The notes under the pieces: generated by a model | Database searches by the model: none | What the model was told of the DNA's origin: nothing | What the model saw: only the letters and a program-made list of their open reading frames with translations | From: Deltaproteobacteria bacterium | GTDB lineage: Bacteria; Myxococcota_A; Polyangia; Polyangiales; Polyangiaceae | NCBI GenBank assembly: GCA_016218915.1 | Contig: JACRCQ010000042.1 | Coordinates: 186,001-250,000, forward strand | Length of the DNA: 64,000 bases | Reading direction: 5' to 3' | Shown: in pieces, positions 34,501 through 43,364 of the stretch | Layout of the letters: each line of letters begins with the position of its first letter | Position numbering within the stretch: position 1 is the first letter of the stretch | Position numbers and translations under genes: made by a program

Positions 34501-35244
34501 ATGATCCAACGCGACCCCAACGAGTCAGCGATCCGGTCGTACTACGACGAGTTCGCAGCCCGCTACGAGTCCAAGCGCAGGCCGAACCAGCCGGACGGCT
34601 ACCACGCGCTGCTCGACGATCTCGAAGTGGACTACACGCTGCGGTACGGCGAGGGAAAGGACGTGCTCGAGGTCGGTTGCGGCACCGGGCTGATCCTCGA
34701 GCGACTTGCGCAGCGATGCCACATCGCCCAGGGCGTCGACTTGTCCGAGGGCATGCTGGAAAAGGCCCGGGAGCGGGGGCTCGATGCGCGATTCGGCACC
34801 GCGACCGACCTGCCGTTCGACAACGCGAGCTTCGACGTCGTCTGCTCGTTCAAGGTCCTCGCCCACGTCCCCGAGATCGGCAAAGCCCTGGCCGAGATGG
34901 TGCGCGTGACGCGACCAGGCGGGCACGTGCTCGCGGAGTTCTACAACCCGCTCAGCCTTCGGGCCCTCGCCAAGAGGCTGGGGCCTGCGGGCGCGATCAG
35001 CGATCGAACGCACGAGGACGCGGTCTTCACGCGATTCGATCCACCGTGGGTGATCAAGCGATTGCTCCCGCCGCGCTGCGAAATCGTCGCTTCGCGCGGC
35101 GTGCGCATCGTGACTCCGGTTGCCGCCGCCATGCGCTTGCCTGTCCTCAAGACCGTCTTGCGCAAGGTCGAATGGTCCCTGTGCGACAGCCCGCTGTCCG
35201 CGTTCGGTGGCTTCTGGATAGCCGCCATCCGCAAGCTTTCGTGA
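34501..35244 (+). CDS. Class I SAM-dependent methyltransferase
   Basis: A 247-residue methyltransferase with motif I VLEVGCGTGLILE (about residues 54-66), the acidic loop QGVDLSEGMLEKA, FDVVCSFKVLAHVPE, and RPGGHVLAEFYNP. The N-terminus IRSYYDEFAARYE is common in small-molecule or ubiquinone-type methyltransferases. Substrate unknown. An open frame extends far upstream through the cyclophilin gene on the opposite strand, but the ATG at 34501 matches the usual family start. Confidence 0.88.
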   Translation: MIQRDPNESAIRSYYDEFAARYESKRRPNQPDGYHALLDDLEVDYTLRYGEGKDVLEVGCGTGLILERLAQRCHIAQGVDLSEGMLEKARERGLDARFGTATDLPFDNASFDVVCSFKVLAHVPEIGKALAEMVRVTRPGGHVLAEFYNPLSLRALAKRLGPAGAISDRTHEDAVFTRFDPPWVIKRLLPPRCEIVASRGVRIVTPVAAAMRLPVLKTVLRKVEWSLCDSPLSAFGGFWIAAIRKLS

Positions 35245-35330
35245 GCCCGCTCGCCGGCAGGTCCCCGGCTCGCGAGCGACACGCGCACGTCGACGCGGAA
35301 TGTGGCAACATGCGCGCCGAGGGTTGAGCC

Positions 35331-36929
35331 GTGCGCCTCGGAATCGACTTCGGAACCACGCGAAGCATCGTCGCCTTCTCCGACCGGGGAAACTACCCCG
35401 TCGTCAGCTTCATGAACGAGTCCGGCGACGCCACGGACTGGTACCCTTCGGTCGTCGCAGAATGCAGCGGCGAGTTTCGCTACGGCTTCGATGCGCTGCA
35501 TGCAGCCTCGGATCCCAGCTGGACCCTGCTCCGCTCGTTCAAGCGCATCCTGTCCGATCCCAACGCTTCGCCTTACACCCAGATCGAGCTCGGAAAGAGC
35601 TCCATCGCCATCGGGCAGCTTCTTACCGATTTCCTGCGCTCCTTGCGCCACGACATCCTGGTGCGCTCCAACCTGCCAAGGAGCATCGCGCGCTCGCGCG
35701 ACATGCGCGCCATGGTCGCCACGCCCGCCAACGCCCACAGCACCCAGCGCTTCCTCACCATCGATGCGTTCCGCCGCGCGGGATTCGACGTCGCTGCGCT
35801 GCTCAACGAGCCATCGGCCGCTGGGTTCGAATACGCACACCGCCATCGCTCCACCATCACGTCGCGAAGGGAATACGTGGTGGTCTACGATCTCGGCGGC
35901 GGCACGTTCGACGCCTCGCTGGTGCACATGACCGGGCAGCACCACGACGTGATGACCACCGCGGGTGCTCCGCGCGTGGGCGGTGACGACTTCGATACCG
36001 TGCTGGTAGACCTCGTGCTGCGCACCGCTGCCGTGGATCGCGCCTCGCTGCCGAAACGCGCCCTGGACCAGCTCACGGACCTGTGCCGCCAGGCCAAGGA
36101 ATCGCTCAACCCCAACTCCCGACGCGTCGTGGTCGAGCTCGAGCCCGCGCTCGGGCCGCGAGCCCCTGTTCCCGAGGTGGCCATCCCGGTGGCCGACTTC
36201 TACGAGGCATGCATGCCGCTCGTGGAACGTACGATCGAGACCATGCTGCCGGTCATGGCCACCATGGAGGAAGAGACCAGCGCCGAATGCGCGTCCGTTC
36301 CCCCGACCGCGCAGCAGCCAGGCGGCAGCGAGCCTCCTCTGGCAGACATCGCAGGCATCTACGTCGTCGGCGGCGCTAGCGCGCTGCCGATCATCGGCCG
36401 CGCCCTGCGCACACGCTTCGGCAGACGCGTGCATCGCTCCCCTTACCCGTCGGCAGCCACCGCTATCGGGCTCGCGATCGCTGGCGACGAGGAAGCCGGC
36501 TTCGCCTTGACCGACCGGTACTCGCGCACGTTCGGCGTGTTCCGCGAGGAGCTGGACGGCGCGAGGGTGTCGTTCGATCCGATCTTCACCAACGATCTGC
36601 GCCTGCCGGAGGGAGATGTCCCGTTCGTGTCCTGCCGCTTGTACCGCCCCGCGCACAACATCGGGCACTTCCGCTACATCGAGTGCGGCTCGCTCGACGC
36701 CGATGGCTCACCGCAAGGCAACATCACGCCGTTCGCCGAGGTCTTCTTCCCGTTCGATGCTGCGCTCCGCGCCGATGACGCGGACCTCAGCCATGTGCCG
36801 ATCTGCAGAACCTCAGCAGAAGGCCCGCTCGTGCGCGAACGATATGCGCTCGACTCCCACGGCATCGTCGAGCTCACCATCACCGATCTCGACACCGGCT
36901 ACGAGCGCGTGCACCGCCTCAGCACGTAG
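35331..36929 (+). CDS. Hsp70-family ATPase-domain protein (DnaK-like, divergent)
   Basis: A 532-residue protein with a complete Hsp70/actin-fold nucleotide-binding domain: phosphate-1 GIDFGTTRS (4-12), NEPSAAGFEYA, phosphate-2 VVYDLGGGTFDASL, GGDDFDTVL, and adenosine site YVVGGASALPII. The C-terminal 130 residues have beta strands but no recognisable DnaK substrate-binding lid, so it is shorter than DnaK (about 640). Such divergent Hsp70s occur near signalling genes in myxobacteria. The GTG start has GAGGGTTGAGCC ahead of it. It stands alone, convergent with the GltJ-like gene. Confidence 0.88.
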   Translation: MRLGIDFGTTRSIVAFSDRGNYPVVSFMNESGDATDWYPSVVAECSGEFRYGFDALHAASDPSWTLLRSFKRILSDPNASPYTQIELGKSSIAIGQLLTDFLRSLRHDILVRSNLPRSIARSRDMRAMVATPANAHSTQRFLTIDAFRRAGFDVAALLNEPSAAGFEYAHRHRSTITSRREYVVVYDLGGGTFDASLVHMTGQHHDVMTTAGAPRVGGDDFDTVLVDLVLRTAAVDRASLPKRALDQLTDLCRQAKESLNPNSRRVVVELEPALGPRAPVPEVAIPVADFYEACMPLVERTIETMLPVMATMEEETSAECASVPPTAQQPGGSEPPLADIAGIYVVGGASALPIIGRALRTRFGRRVHRSPYPSAATAIGLAIAGDEEAGFALTDRYSRTFGVFREELDGARVSFDPIFTNDLRLPEGDVPFVSCRLYRPAHNIGHFRYIECGSLDADGSPQGNITPFAEVFFPFDAALRADDADLSHVPICRTSAEGPLVRERYALDSHGIVELTITDLDTGYERVHRLST

Positions 36930-36956
36930 CCCCCTCCGTGCTGCATGCCAGAGGCT

Positions 36957-38780
36957 CTACTGCGAGGCGAACACGAACGGGATGTTGGCTGTCGACGACC
37001 CGCTCGAGGGTGGGAACTTCCAGCCGCGCACGCGCCCGGCGACGCACGATGCAAGATCAGGATAGCCCGAGCCGCCTGAAGCATTCGCGCTCTGCACACT
37101 GCCGTCCGGTGCGATCGTGAGCATCACGCTGACCTTGGCCGATGTCGGTGCGTTCGGAGAGCGCGAGGCGAGGGCCGGCTCCCAGCACTGGCGCTTGACG
37201 AACCCGACGTTGGAGGAGACCACGCGTTGGATGTCTGCCTGCTCGAGCTGCGGAAGGCTCGAGTTGCCACCCCCAGGCGTCGGCCCGCCTGCCGCTGGGC
37301 CCGGCACTCCAGGCATGTCCAATCCCGTGTTCAACGGCGAGGTGGCTGCTGCCTTGGGATCGTCCTTCTTCGAAGGCTCAGTCTTGCCTTCCTTGCTGGG
37401 GCCTCCGGTCGGGTTGGGACGCGTGTTGTCGCCGACCACGTTGTTCTCCGCCATCGCGATTCCGCCCGACGAAGTCGGCACAGCACCGGGCGGCAGCTGC
37501 GGTTGCGTCGGTGGAGCCGTCACGGTCACGATCTGCACAGTCGGCGGAGGCTGCGCCTGGTTCTTTCCTCCGAGCAGCCAGATCGTCAGCATCACGCCGC
37601 CGAACATGCCGAGCAGCCCGATGAAAGCCACGGCCGCAGGGTGTACGCGCACCTGCTTGCGAACGCCGAGCGAGACTTCGTCCACGATCGACGGACGCAT
37701 CACCGACTCGGGAAGGACCGATGTGCGGCCTGCCGCAGGCATCCCACCTGTGACGACGCCGGGCTCGCCAGGTCCGGCGGCCGCAAACGGGTCGGCCATC
37801 ACATCCATGCCTGATGCGCGGGCCTGCTGCATTCCGAAGTCGCCGCCCACTGCGCCGGGTGCCGGGGTCATGCCTCCCTGCGCTGCACCTTGCATCGGGG
37901 CCCCAACTGCGCCGGCTGCCCCCGAGGTCGACGGGGCGAAGGGGTCGAAGCCCGCCGCAGGAGATACCGCTCCCGGTGCCGGCGAAACGTGGACGGGCGC
38001 TGGGGTTGGCGTCTGCGCGCGGGAGGCCGGTGCTGTCCGCGCTGGCGGCCTGGTAGCCGGCGGCTGCGGAGCCGCCGAAATCCGGCCTGCTTGCCCGGCA
38101 GGGCCGCCAAGCCCGCGCACCGCGTGTTCGCGCGCTTCCTGCACGAGCACCACGAGCTCGGGGAACTGGCGCAGCGGCAGCCATTCGTCGAATCCCTCGC
38201 GCCACACCAGGGAGTCCTCGTTGATCGCACCCTGCGCTGCCTTCTGACGCAACACTGCGAGCCGCACCGGCCCCAACGGAACGCCGTTGACGCCGACGTA
38301 CCACTCCTCGGCTGCACCCGCAGACAGGACCTCGATCGCCTGGCTGACGTCCTTCTCCTTGACCGTCTTGGAAAACGCTCCGGCAAGGCCGGATTGCTGT
38401 GCGGGCGCGCGAGCAGGCGCGGCCACCTGACGCAACGGGGCGGATTGCCGCGCTGGCGCGGGCGTGGCTGCCGCCACGGCTGCAGCGGCGTGGCTCGCGA
38501 TTCCGCCGGAAGGACGGGTTGCCGCCGGGGCGGGACGCACGGGACGCTGCGTCGGTGCAGGGGCCGGCGCCGGGGCCGGACGGACCGCAGAAGCCTCAGG
38601 TCCTGGAGCCGGAGCTTGCGGCTCAGCGGGCTTCTGCACTGGTGCAGCGATACCAGCGGTCAACGAGGGCACTTCGATGACATGACCGCATTTGCGGCAC
38701 TTCATCTGTACCGCGCGGCCTTGCAGCTTTTCGTCGGCGATCTGGTACTTCGCCTTGCAGTTGTCGCACAGGAACTTCAT
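36957..38780 (-). CDS. AgmX/GltJ-like motility protein (zinc ribbon, GYF, TM, TonB-like)
   Basis: A 607-residue protein with the domain order of the Myxococcus gliding protein GltJ/AgmX. A zinc ribbon of the MJ0042 type has C5-x2-C8 and C28-x2-C31. There is a Pro/Ala linker, a GYF_2 domain at about 158-210 (EEWYVGVNGVPLGPV...REGFDEWLPLR), a long Ala/Pro/Gly-rich linker, one membrane helix at 382-404, and a periplasmic TonB-like AgmX/PglI C-terminal domain (about 510-607). In GltJ the cytoplasmic part contacts the polarity GTPase and the periplasmic part energises the focal-adhesion complex. Here no other glt gene is adjacent, so the role (motility or related envelope transport) is inferred. 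It lies 69 bases downstream of the MshEN-REC-TPR gene. Confidence 0.85.
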   Translation of the reverse strand: MKFLCDNCKAKYQIADEKLQGRAVQMKCRKCGHVIEVPSLTAGIAAPVQKPAEPQAPAPGPEASAVRPAPAPAPAPTQRPVRPAPAATRPSGGIASHAAAAVAAATPAPARQSAPLRQVAAPARAPAQQSGLAGAFSKTVKEKDVSQAIEVLSAGAAEEWYVGVNGVPLGPVRLAVLRQKAAQGAINEDSLVWREGFDEWLPLRQFPELVVLVQEAREHAVRGLGGPAGQAGRISAAPQPPATRPPARTAPASRAQTPTPAPVHVSPAPGAVSPAAGFDPFAPSTSGAAGAVGAPMQGAAQGGMTPAPGAVGGDFGMQQARASGMDVMADPFAAAGPGEPGVVTGGMPAAGRTSVLPESVMRPSIVDEVSLGVRKQVRVHPAAVAFIGLLGMFGGVMLTIWLLGGKNQAQPPPTVQIVTVTAPPTQPQLPPGAVPTSSGGIAMAENNVVGDNTRPNPTGGPSKEGKTEPSKKDDPKAAATSPLNTGLDMPGVPGPAAGGPTPGGGNSSLPQLEQADIQRVVSSNVGFVKRQCWEPALASRSPNAPTSAKVSVMLTIAPDGSVQSANASGGSGYPDLASCVAGRVRGWKFPPSSGSSTANIPFVFASQ

Positions 38781-38849
38781 CTAGGTTCCTTGCGGATTCG
38801 GTGGACCTGACAATTGCGAGCCATCAGAGTTTCAGTCGGCCCCCCCAGG

Positions 38850-40289
38850 TTAGAGCAATCCCAACAACAATTCTTTGATGGATTGCCGGGTGCCGTCGTC
38901 GGGCGCAACCGGGATGGCGCGCTCCCACATCTCGATGGCTTTGTTCCGGAATCCCGCCTTCTGGTACAAAACGGCAAGGTTCTTCATCGCCGGGAACTGC
39001 TTCGGATTGATCTGCAGCGCGGTCTCCAAGTGCTGTATCGCCTCGTAGATCTGCTCTTTCTTGCCGTACAGCAATCCCAGGTGAAAGTGCAAACGATATG
39101 CAAGCGGGTCGATACCCACGCCCCTCTTGAGATGCTCGATCGCCTGGTCGAGGTTCCCAGCCTGGTAGGCCGCAACCCCCTGCGCCAACGCCTGCTCCGC
39201 CCCGGACGATGTCTTGCTCTCCTCCTGCTTGCCCGAAGGCGCCGACATCACTCCGTCGATCGCTTTCATGATGTCGGCAATCCGGAACGGCTTCTCGATG
39301 TACGCGTCGACCCCGTAGCTGGTCTTGACATCCTCGGCGTAGCGCCACCCCCGGTACACTGCCGAGATCATGATGATCGGAATGTGCCCGTAGCGCTCGC
39401 TGCCCTTGATCCGTCGAGCAATCTCGAAGCCGTGCACCTCCGGTAGCATCGCGTCGAGAATGATCAGATCCGGCACCTGCTCCTTCACCACGCGCATCGC
39501 CTGAAGCCCGCGCTCGGCTTCCAGCACGTTGTATCCACGATCGGTCAGCAGACGCCGCAGCATCTTGCGGATGTCGGTCTCGTCGTCGACGACCAGGATC
39601 GTCTTCTTGCTCTTGTCCGGCGCCATCGCCATGGGACCGGCCGAGGGATCGGTCGGCAGATCGGTCACGACCGAAACCTCGTCAGACACGTTGAAGTCCG
39701 CGTCCGACAGCTCCTCCCACCCCACCGCCGAGCCCTTCAGCTCGTCGACCACCACCGCCGGTTCCTCGCGAGGCATGGCCTTCTGCGGTGCAGGGGGCGG
39801 CGCAGGCGGCGTGTCCTGCGACCGCTCCCGCGCTCCCATGCGATCGAGCGTTTCCTGCGGGCAGCGCGGCCCGACATAAAACTGCTCGCCCTGGTTCTTC
39901 AGGTCGTAGGCCGATGACATCACGCGCTGCAGCTCGCTCGGCAGCGCCACGTAGGGGTAGACCTTCTTGCCGGTCACGAACTCCAGCTCGTCGATGATGT
40001 GCCGGTCACCAGGCGACTGCATGGCGATGAACACGCGATCGTCGCGCACGAGCACCGGTAGGATCGCGTGCTTCTCGGCGATCTCCCGCGGAAGAAGATC
40101 CAGGTCCGTAAGGCGGATGCATACCTGGGTCAGATCAATGCCCGGCACGCCGTGCTGCTCGGACAGCGCCTTGAGTGCACCCACGTCGGGTTCGGTGGAG
40201 TCCGACGATCCCACGCCAGGCCGCTGGGCCACCTGTCGCTGCAATGCGATGCGCCCGAGCGCCCTCTTGTCTTGCGGCCCCTGACTCAT
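38850..40289 (-). CDS. MshEN-REC-TPR response regulator
   Basis: A 479-residue regulator. Residues about 35-130 resemble the N-terminal domain of GspE/PilB-type ATPases (MshEN), known in other proteins to bind c-di-GMP, with IRLTDLDLLPREIAEKHAILPVL and the turn VRDDRVFIAMQSP. A Pro-rich linker leads to a receiver domain (228-345) with the acidic pair D235-D236, phospho-acceptor D279 and K333. Three TPR-like repeats finish the protein (about 365-479: EQALAQGVAAYQAGNLDQAIEHL and two more). It is 69 bases upstream of the GltJ-like gene on the same strand, suggesting that the two act in one pathway. There is no DNA-binding or enzymatic output domain, so it probably signals through protein contacts. 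Confidence 0.85.
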   Translation of the reverse strand: MSQGPQDKRALGRIALQRQVAQRPGVGSSDSTEPDVGALKALSEQHGVPGIDLTQVCIRLTDLDLLPREIAEKHAILPVLVRDDRVFIAMQSPGDRHIIDELEFVTGKKVYPYVALPSELQRVMSSAYDLKNQGEQFYVGPRCPQETLDRMGARERSQDTPPAPPPAPQKAMPREEPAVVVDELKGSAVGWEELSDADFNVSDEVSVVTDLPTDPSAGPMAMAPDKSKKTILVVDDETDIRKMLRRLLTDRGYNVLEAERGLQAMRVVKEQVPDLIILDAMLPEVHGFEIARRIKGSERYGHIPIIMISAVYRGWRYAEDVKTSYGVDAYIEKPFRIADIMKAIDGVMSAPSGKQEESKTSSGAEQALAQGVAAYQAGNLDQAIEHLKRGVGIDPLAYRLHFHLGLLYGKKEQIYEAIQHLETALQINPKQFPAMKNLAVLYQKAGFRNKAIEMWERAIPVAPDDGTRQSIKELLLGLL

Positions 40290-40390
40290 CGATTCTTCAA
40301 AGCCACCTTCCTCGGTCGGACCCGAATGCGCACGATATCGAAGCCTTCCTCGATCGACAACGGGAACGTCAAAACCATGGTTCGATGGCT

Positions 40391-41512
40391 CTACTCAGGC
40401 TGCTGGGCGCCGAAGTCGGCCTCGAACCGAGCCCAGGTTCCCGACAGGATGGCTTCACGCGCTTCCTGCATGATCTTCCCATACAGATGCAGGTTGTGCA
40501 CGCTCAGAAGGCGTAGTGCGAGGATCTCGCCGGCCAGGTACAGGTGGCGCAGGTACGCCCGACTGTACCCCCCAGCGCAGCACGGACACCCACACGCTTC
40601 GTCGATGGGCCGTGGGTCGGTCCGGTAGCGAGCATTCTTGATGACGATGCGCCCGCTGCGCAGCAGCGCCTGCCCGTTGCGCGCATTGCGGGTCGGCATC
40701 ACGCAATCGAACATGTCCACCCCTGCCGCCACCCCCCGCACCAGGTCGATCGGGGTTCCCACACCCATGAGATAGCGGGGACGCTCCGGGTCGAGCTCCC
40801 CTGCCACCTCCGCCAGCACGGCATGCATCGTCTCGATCGGCTCGCCCACCGAAAAGCCGCCCAGCGCGAGCCCGTCGAACGGCATCGATCCGAGCCTGCG
40901 AGCATGTGCGCGCCGCAGCTCGACGTGCATGGCTCCCTGCACGATGCCGAACACCGCCTGGTCCGCCCTCTTGGCCCGCAGACATCGCTCGGCCCAGCGC
41001 GTCGTGCGCTCTACCGCGCTCTCCACGGTCGCTCGATCCGCCATGCCCGGCGAGCAGACATCGAGCTGCATCGCGATGTCCGCTCCGATGAGTCCCTGAA
41101 CCCGCATCGCCTCCTCGGGCGTCAGCATCATGCGCGTACCATCCAGATGCGATCGGAACTCGAAGCCGTCCTCGGTCAGCTTCGTGAGCTGCGCCAGGGA
41201 AAACGCCTGGAATCCGCCGGAATCGGTCAGCATCGCATGGGGCCAGCGCGACATCTGGTGCAAGCCCCCGAGCTGCGCGATCACCTCGGGCCCCGGACGA
41301 AGCCACAGATGATACGTGTTGCCGAGCACGATCCGCGCGCCCGTCGCTGCGACCTCGTCCGGTGAAAGCGACTTCACCGACCCCTGCGTGCCCACAGGCA
41401 TGAACGTAGGCGTCTGCACCTCCCCGTGCGGCGTCACCAGCACCGATGCTCGCGCAGCCCCATCGCGCGCAACCACGCGGAATCCGTACCCGGGAGTCGT
41501 CGGACCGCTCAT
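40391..41512 (-). CDS. tgt: tRNA-guanine transglycosylase
   Basis: Enzyme that exchanges guanine-34 for preQ1 in tRNAs with GUN anticodons. The 373-residue protein shows the catalytic D97 in MLTDSGGFQAF, the second active-site Asp region DMFDCVMPTRNARNG, and the zinc site C-x-C-x2-C in the CGCPCC segment near the C-terminus, with its histidine in SVHNLHLY. The ATG start overlaps the queA stop by four bases (ATGA). Length is normal. Confidence 0.97.
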   Translation of the reverse strand: MSGPTTPGYGFRVVARDGAARASVLVTPHGEVQTPTFMPVGTQGSVKSLSPDEVAATGARIVLGNTYHLWLRPGPEVIAQLGGLHQMSRWPHAMLTDSGGFQAFSLAQLTKLTEDGFEFRSHLDGTRMMLTPEEAMRVQGLIGADIAMQLDVCSPGMADRATVESAVERTTRWAERCLRAKRADQAVFGIVQGAMHVELRRAHARRLGSMPFDGLALGGFSVGEPIETMHAVLAEVAGELDPERPRYLMGVGTPIDLVRGVAAGVDMFDCVMPTRNARNGQALLRSGRIVIKNARYRTDPRPIDEACGCPCCAGGYSRAYLRHLYLAGEILALRLLSVHNLHLYGKIMQEAREAILSGTWARFEADFGAQQPE

Positions 41513-42618
41513 GCGCCCGCTGCCTTGCCCCGCGAGCGGATGAACATCGCGTCGCCGTACGAGTAGAACCTGTACCCCTGCGCAATCGCATGGGCATACG
41601 CGCTCAAGGTCAGCTCCCGCCCCGCGAACGCGCTGATCAGAGCCAGCAGCGTGGACCGCGGCAGGTGGAAGTTGGTGAGCATCGCGTCGACGACGCGAAA
41701 GTCGTAGCCGGGCTGGATCAGCAGCCGGGTCGGGCCTGCGCATGCCTGCACCGCGCCACGACGCTCCGGATCCGCAGCAGACTCCAGCGCACGCACTGTG
41801 GTCGTGCCCACTGCCACGATCGCTGCGCCCCTGGCCCGCGCATCGTCGATGACGTGCGCCGTGAACCGCGGCACCTCGTACCACTCCTCGTGCATCCGAT
41901 GCTGATCCAGATCCTCGACCTGCACCGGCTGAAACGTGCCGGGACCTACGTGCAAGGTCACAGTCGCCATGTGCACGCCCCGCGCGCTGAGCACGCCGAG
42001 CAGACGATTCGTCAGGTGCAGCCCGGCCGTCGGTGCTGCCACAGCGCCCTCCGCCCTCGCATACACGGTCTGGTAGCGCTCCACGTCCGCAGCATCGTCG
42101 TCGCGACGGATGTACGGAGGCAGGGGGATGTGCCCGCGCGCAGCGATCGCGGACTGCAACGGCGTTCCATCCATCGTCGCAAGCACCACCTCGAGGAGCC
42201 CGTCGTCGTCGGACCGACGCTCGATCCTCGCCATCAACGAATCGCCTTCGCCGATCGCGATCGTGGTCGGCATGCGAAGCGGCTTGGAGGCTTTTCCCAA
42301 GGCTCGCCAACGCTCCGCCGGCACGCGCGTTCCTCCGAACTCCGCTGTCTCGTCGCCCATCTTGCGGACCAGCAGGATCTCCACCCTGCCGCCGGTGTGG
42401 GCCTTGCGTCCAAGCAGACGCGCCGGGATAACGCGCGTGTCGTTGACGACCAGCACCGAGCCCGGTGCGATCACGTCGGCCAGGTCATGAGCGTGCCGGT
42501 CCTCCAGACTGCCTGTGTCCGGATCGACCAGGAGCATGCGCGAGGCGTCCCGCGGCTCGATCGGACGCTGCGCAATCCTGTCCGGAGGGAGTTCGAAGTC
42601 GAAGAGATCTACTCGCAC
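41509..42618 (-). CDS. queA: S-adenosylmethionine:tRNA ribosyltransferase-isomerase
   Basis: Converts preQ1-tRNA to epoxyqueuosine-tRNA using SAM as ribosyl donor. The 369-residue protein has the family start VRVDLFDFELPPDRIAQRP, DASRMLLVD, and the C-terminal FHLPRSTLLALISAFAGRE segment. The GTG at 42618 was chosen because the translated start aligns with the usual MRVxxFxFELP N-terminus; other in-frame starts up to 42699 cannot be excluded. It is translationally coupled to tgt, so the two queuosine steps are made together. Confidence 0.96.
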   Translation of the reverse strand: MRVDLFDFELPPDRIAQRPIEPRDASRMLLVDPDTGSLEDRHAHDLADVIAPGSVLVVNDTRVIPARLLGRKAHTGGRVEILLVRKMGDETAEFGGTRVPAERWRALGKASKPLRMPTTIAIGEGDSLMARIERRSDDDGLLEVVLATMDGTPLQSAIAARGHIPLPPYIRRDDDAADVERYQTVYARAEGAVAAPTAGLHLTNRLLGVLSARGVHMATVTLHVGPGTFQPVQVEDLDQHRMHEEWYEVPRFTAHVIDDARARGAAIVAVGTTTVRALESAADPERRGAVQACAGPTRLLIQPGYDFRVVDAMLTNFHLPRSTLLALISAFAGRELTLSAYAHAIAQGYRFYSYGDAMFIRSRGKAAGA

Positions 42619-42742
42619 GTTCGGCGGCACCCGTACCACAGTTCCAAGGGAGCGGCCTGCAGAGAACCGAGCTTCCCAGGTGGAGCTGGCCAACAGCACA
42701 CTGGCACGGCGCCTGAGCTGGGCCGCAGCGAAGCGTGCGAAG

Positions 42743-43117
42743 TCAGGCCTGCGCGATGGTCTTGGAGCGAAGGAACGCCACCAGATCGTTCATGCGGTAG
42801 GGTTTGGGAACGAAGCCGACCGCTCCGCATTCGGCACGCACCAGCTGGCGCTCCGACAGGTGATAGGCGCTGGTGAGAACGACCTTGACCTCAGGAAAGA
42901 GCCGCTGGACCTGTCGCGCCAGGTCCAGCCCGTTGACGCCGGGCATCATCAAGTCCACGAGCGCAAGGTTGCAGCACGAGCGCCCGAGAATCTCGAGGGC
43001 AGCGTTGGCATCGCCCGCACACTCCACCTCGAAGCCGTCGAGCCGCAGGGCAATGCTCAGGGTCCGCCGCTGGCGCTCCTCGTCATCCACGATGAGAATC
43101 TTGGGCGTCACTGCCAT
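42743..43117 (-). CDS. Single-domain response regulator (CheY-like)
   Basis: A 124-residue receiver domain with acidic pair D11-D12, phospho-acceptor D55 in ALVDLMMPG and K105 in GFVPKPY. No output domain, so it works by phospho-relay or by binding a partner. Its start at 43117 is the first ATG giving the typical IVDDE opening. It is 125 bases upstream of queA on the same strand; cotranscription is possible. A 247-bp gap with no gene separates it from the sigma-54 activator gene. Confidence 0.93.
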   Translation of the reverse strand: MAVTPKILIVDDEERQRRTLSIALRLDGFEVECAGDANAALEILGRSCCNLALVDLMMPGVNGLDLARQVQRLFPEVKVVLTSAYHLSERQLVRAECGAVGFVPKPYRMNDLVAFLRSKTIAQA

Positions 43118-43364
43118 GCTCGCCTGCCTTGTCCCTGGGAACTCGAACCGGATCGCAGCGTAGCAAGCTCCGGACCAGGGTGTTCGCAAGATGCTCGAAT
43201 TCAGCGAACCTTCTGATATCGCTTCAAATCACAGGCCGTCGCCTATCTTCGTCCGGTGCGTTCACCATTGCAAGGGCGAACGGGATGGCGCGCTACGGTT
43301 GCAGGAATGCAAGCCCGTCTGGAGCGCATGGCAGGCTTTACACGCCAGGAGTCGGGCATTTCGC

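Noticed and set aside
43118..43364. Candidate sigma-54 promoter (TGGCGTG ... CTGC) upstream of the single-domain response regulator
   Set aside because: The distance between the GG and GC dinucleotides is 12 or 8, not the required 10 bases.
43118..43364. Small frames in the gap between the single-domain regulator and the sigma-54 activator
   Set aside because: Two short Cys/Arg-rich translations on opposite strands lack ribosome sites and any recognisable motif, so the region is left as non-coding.
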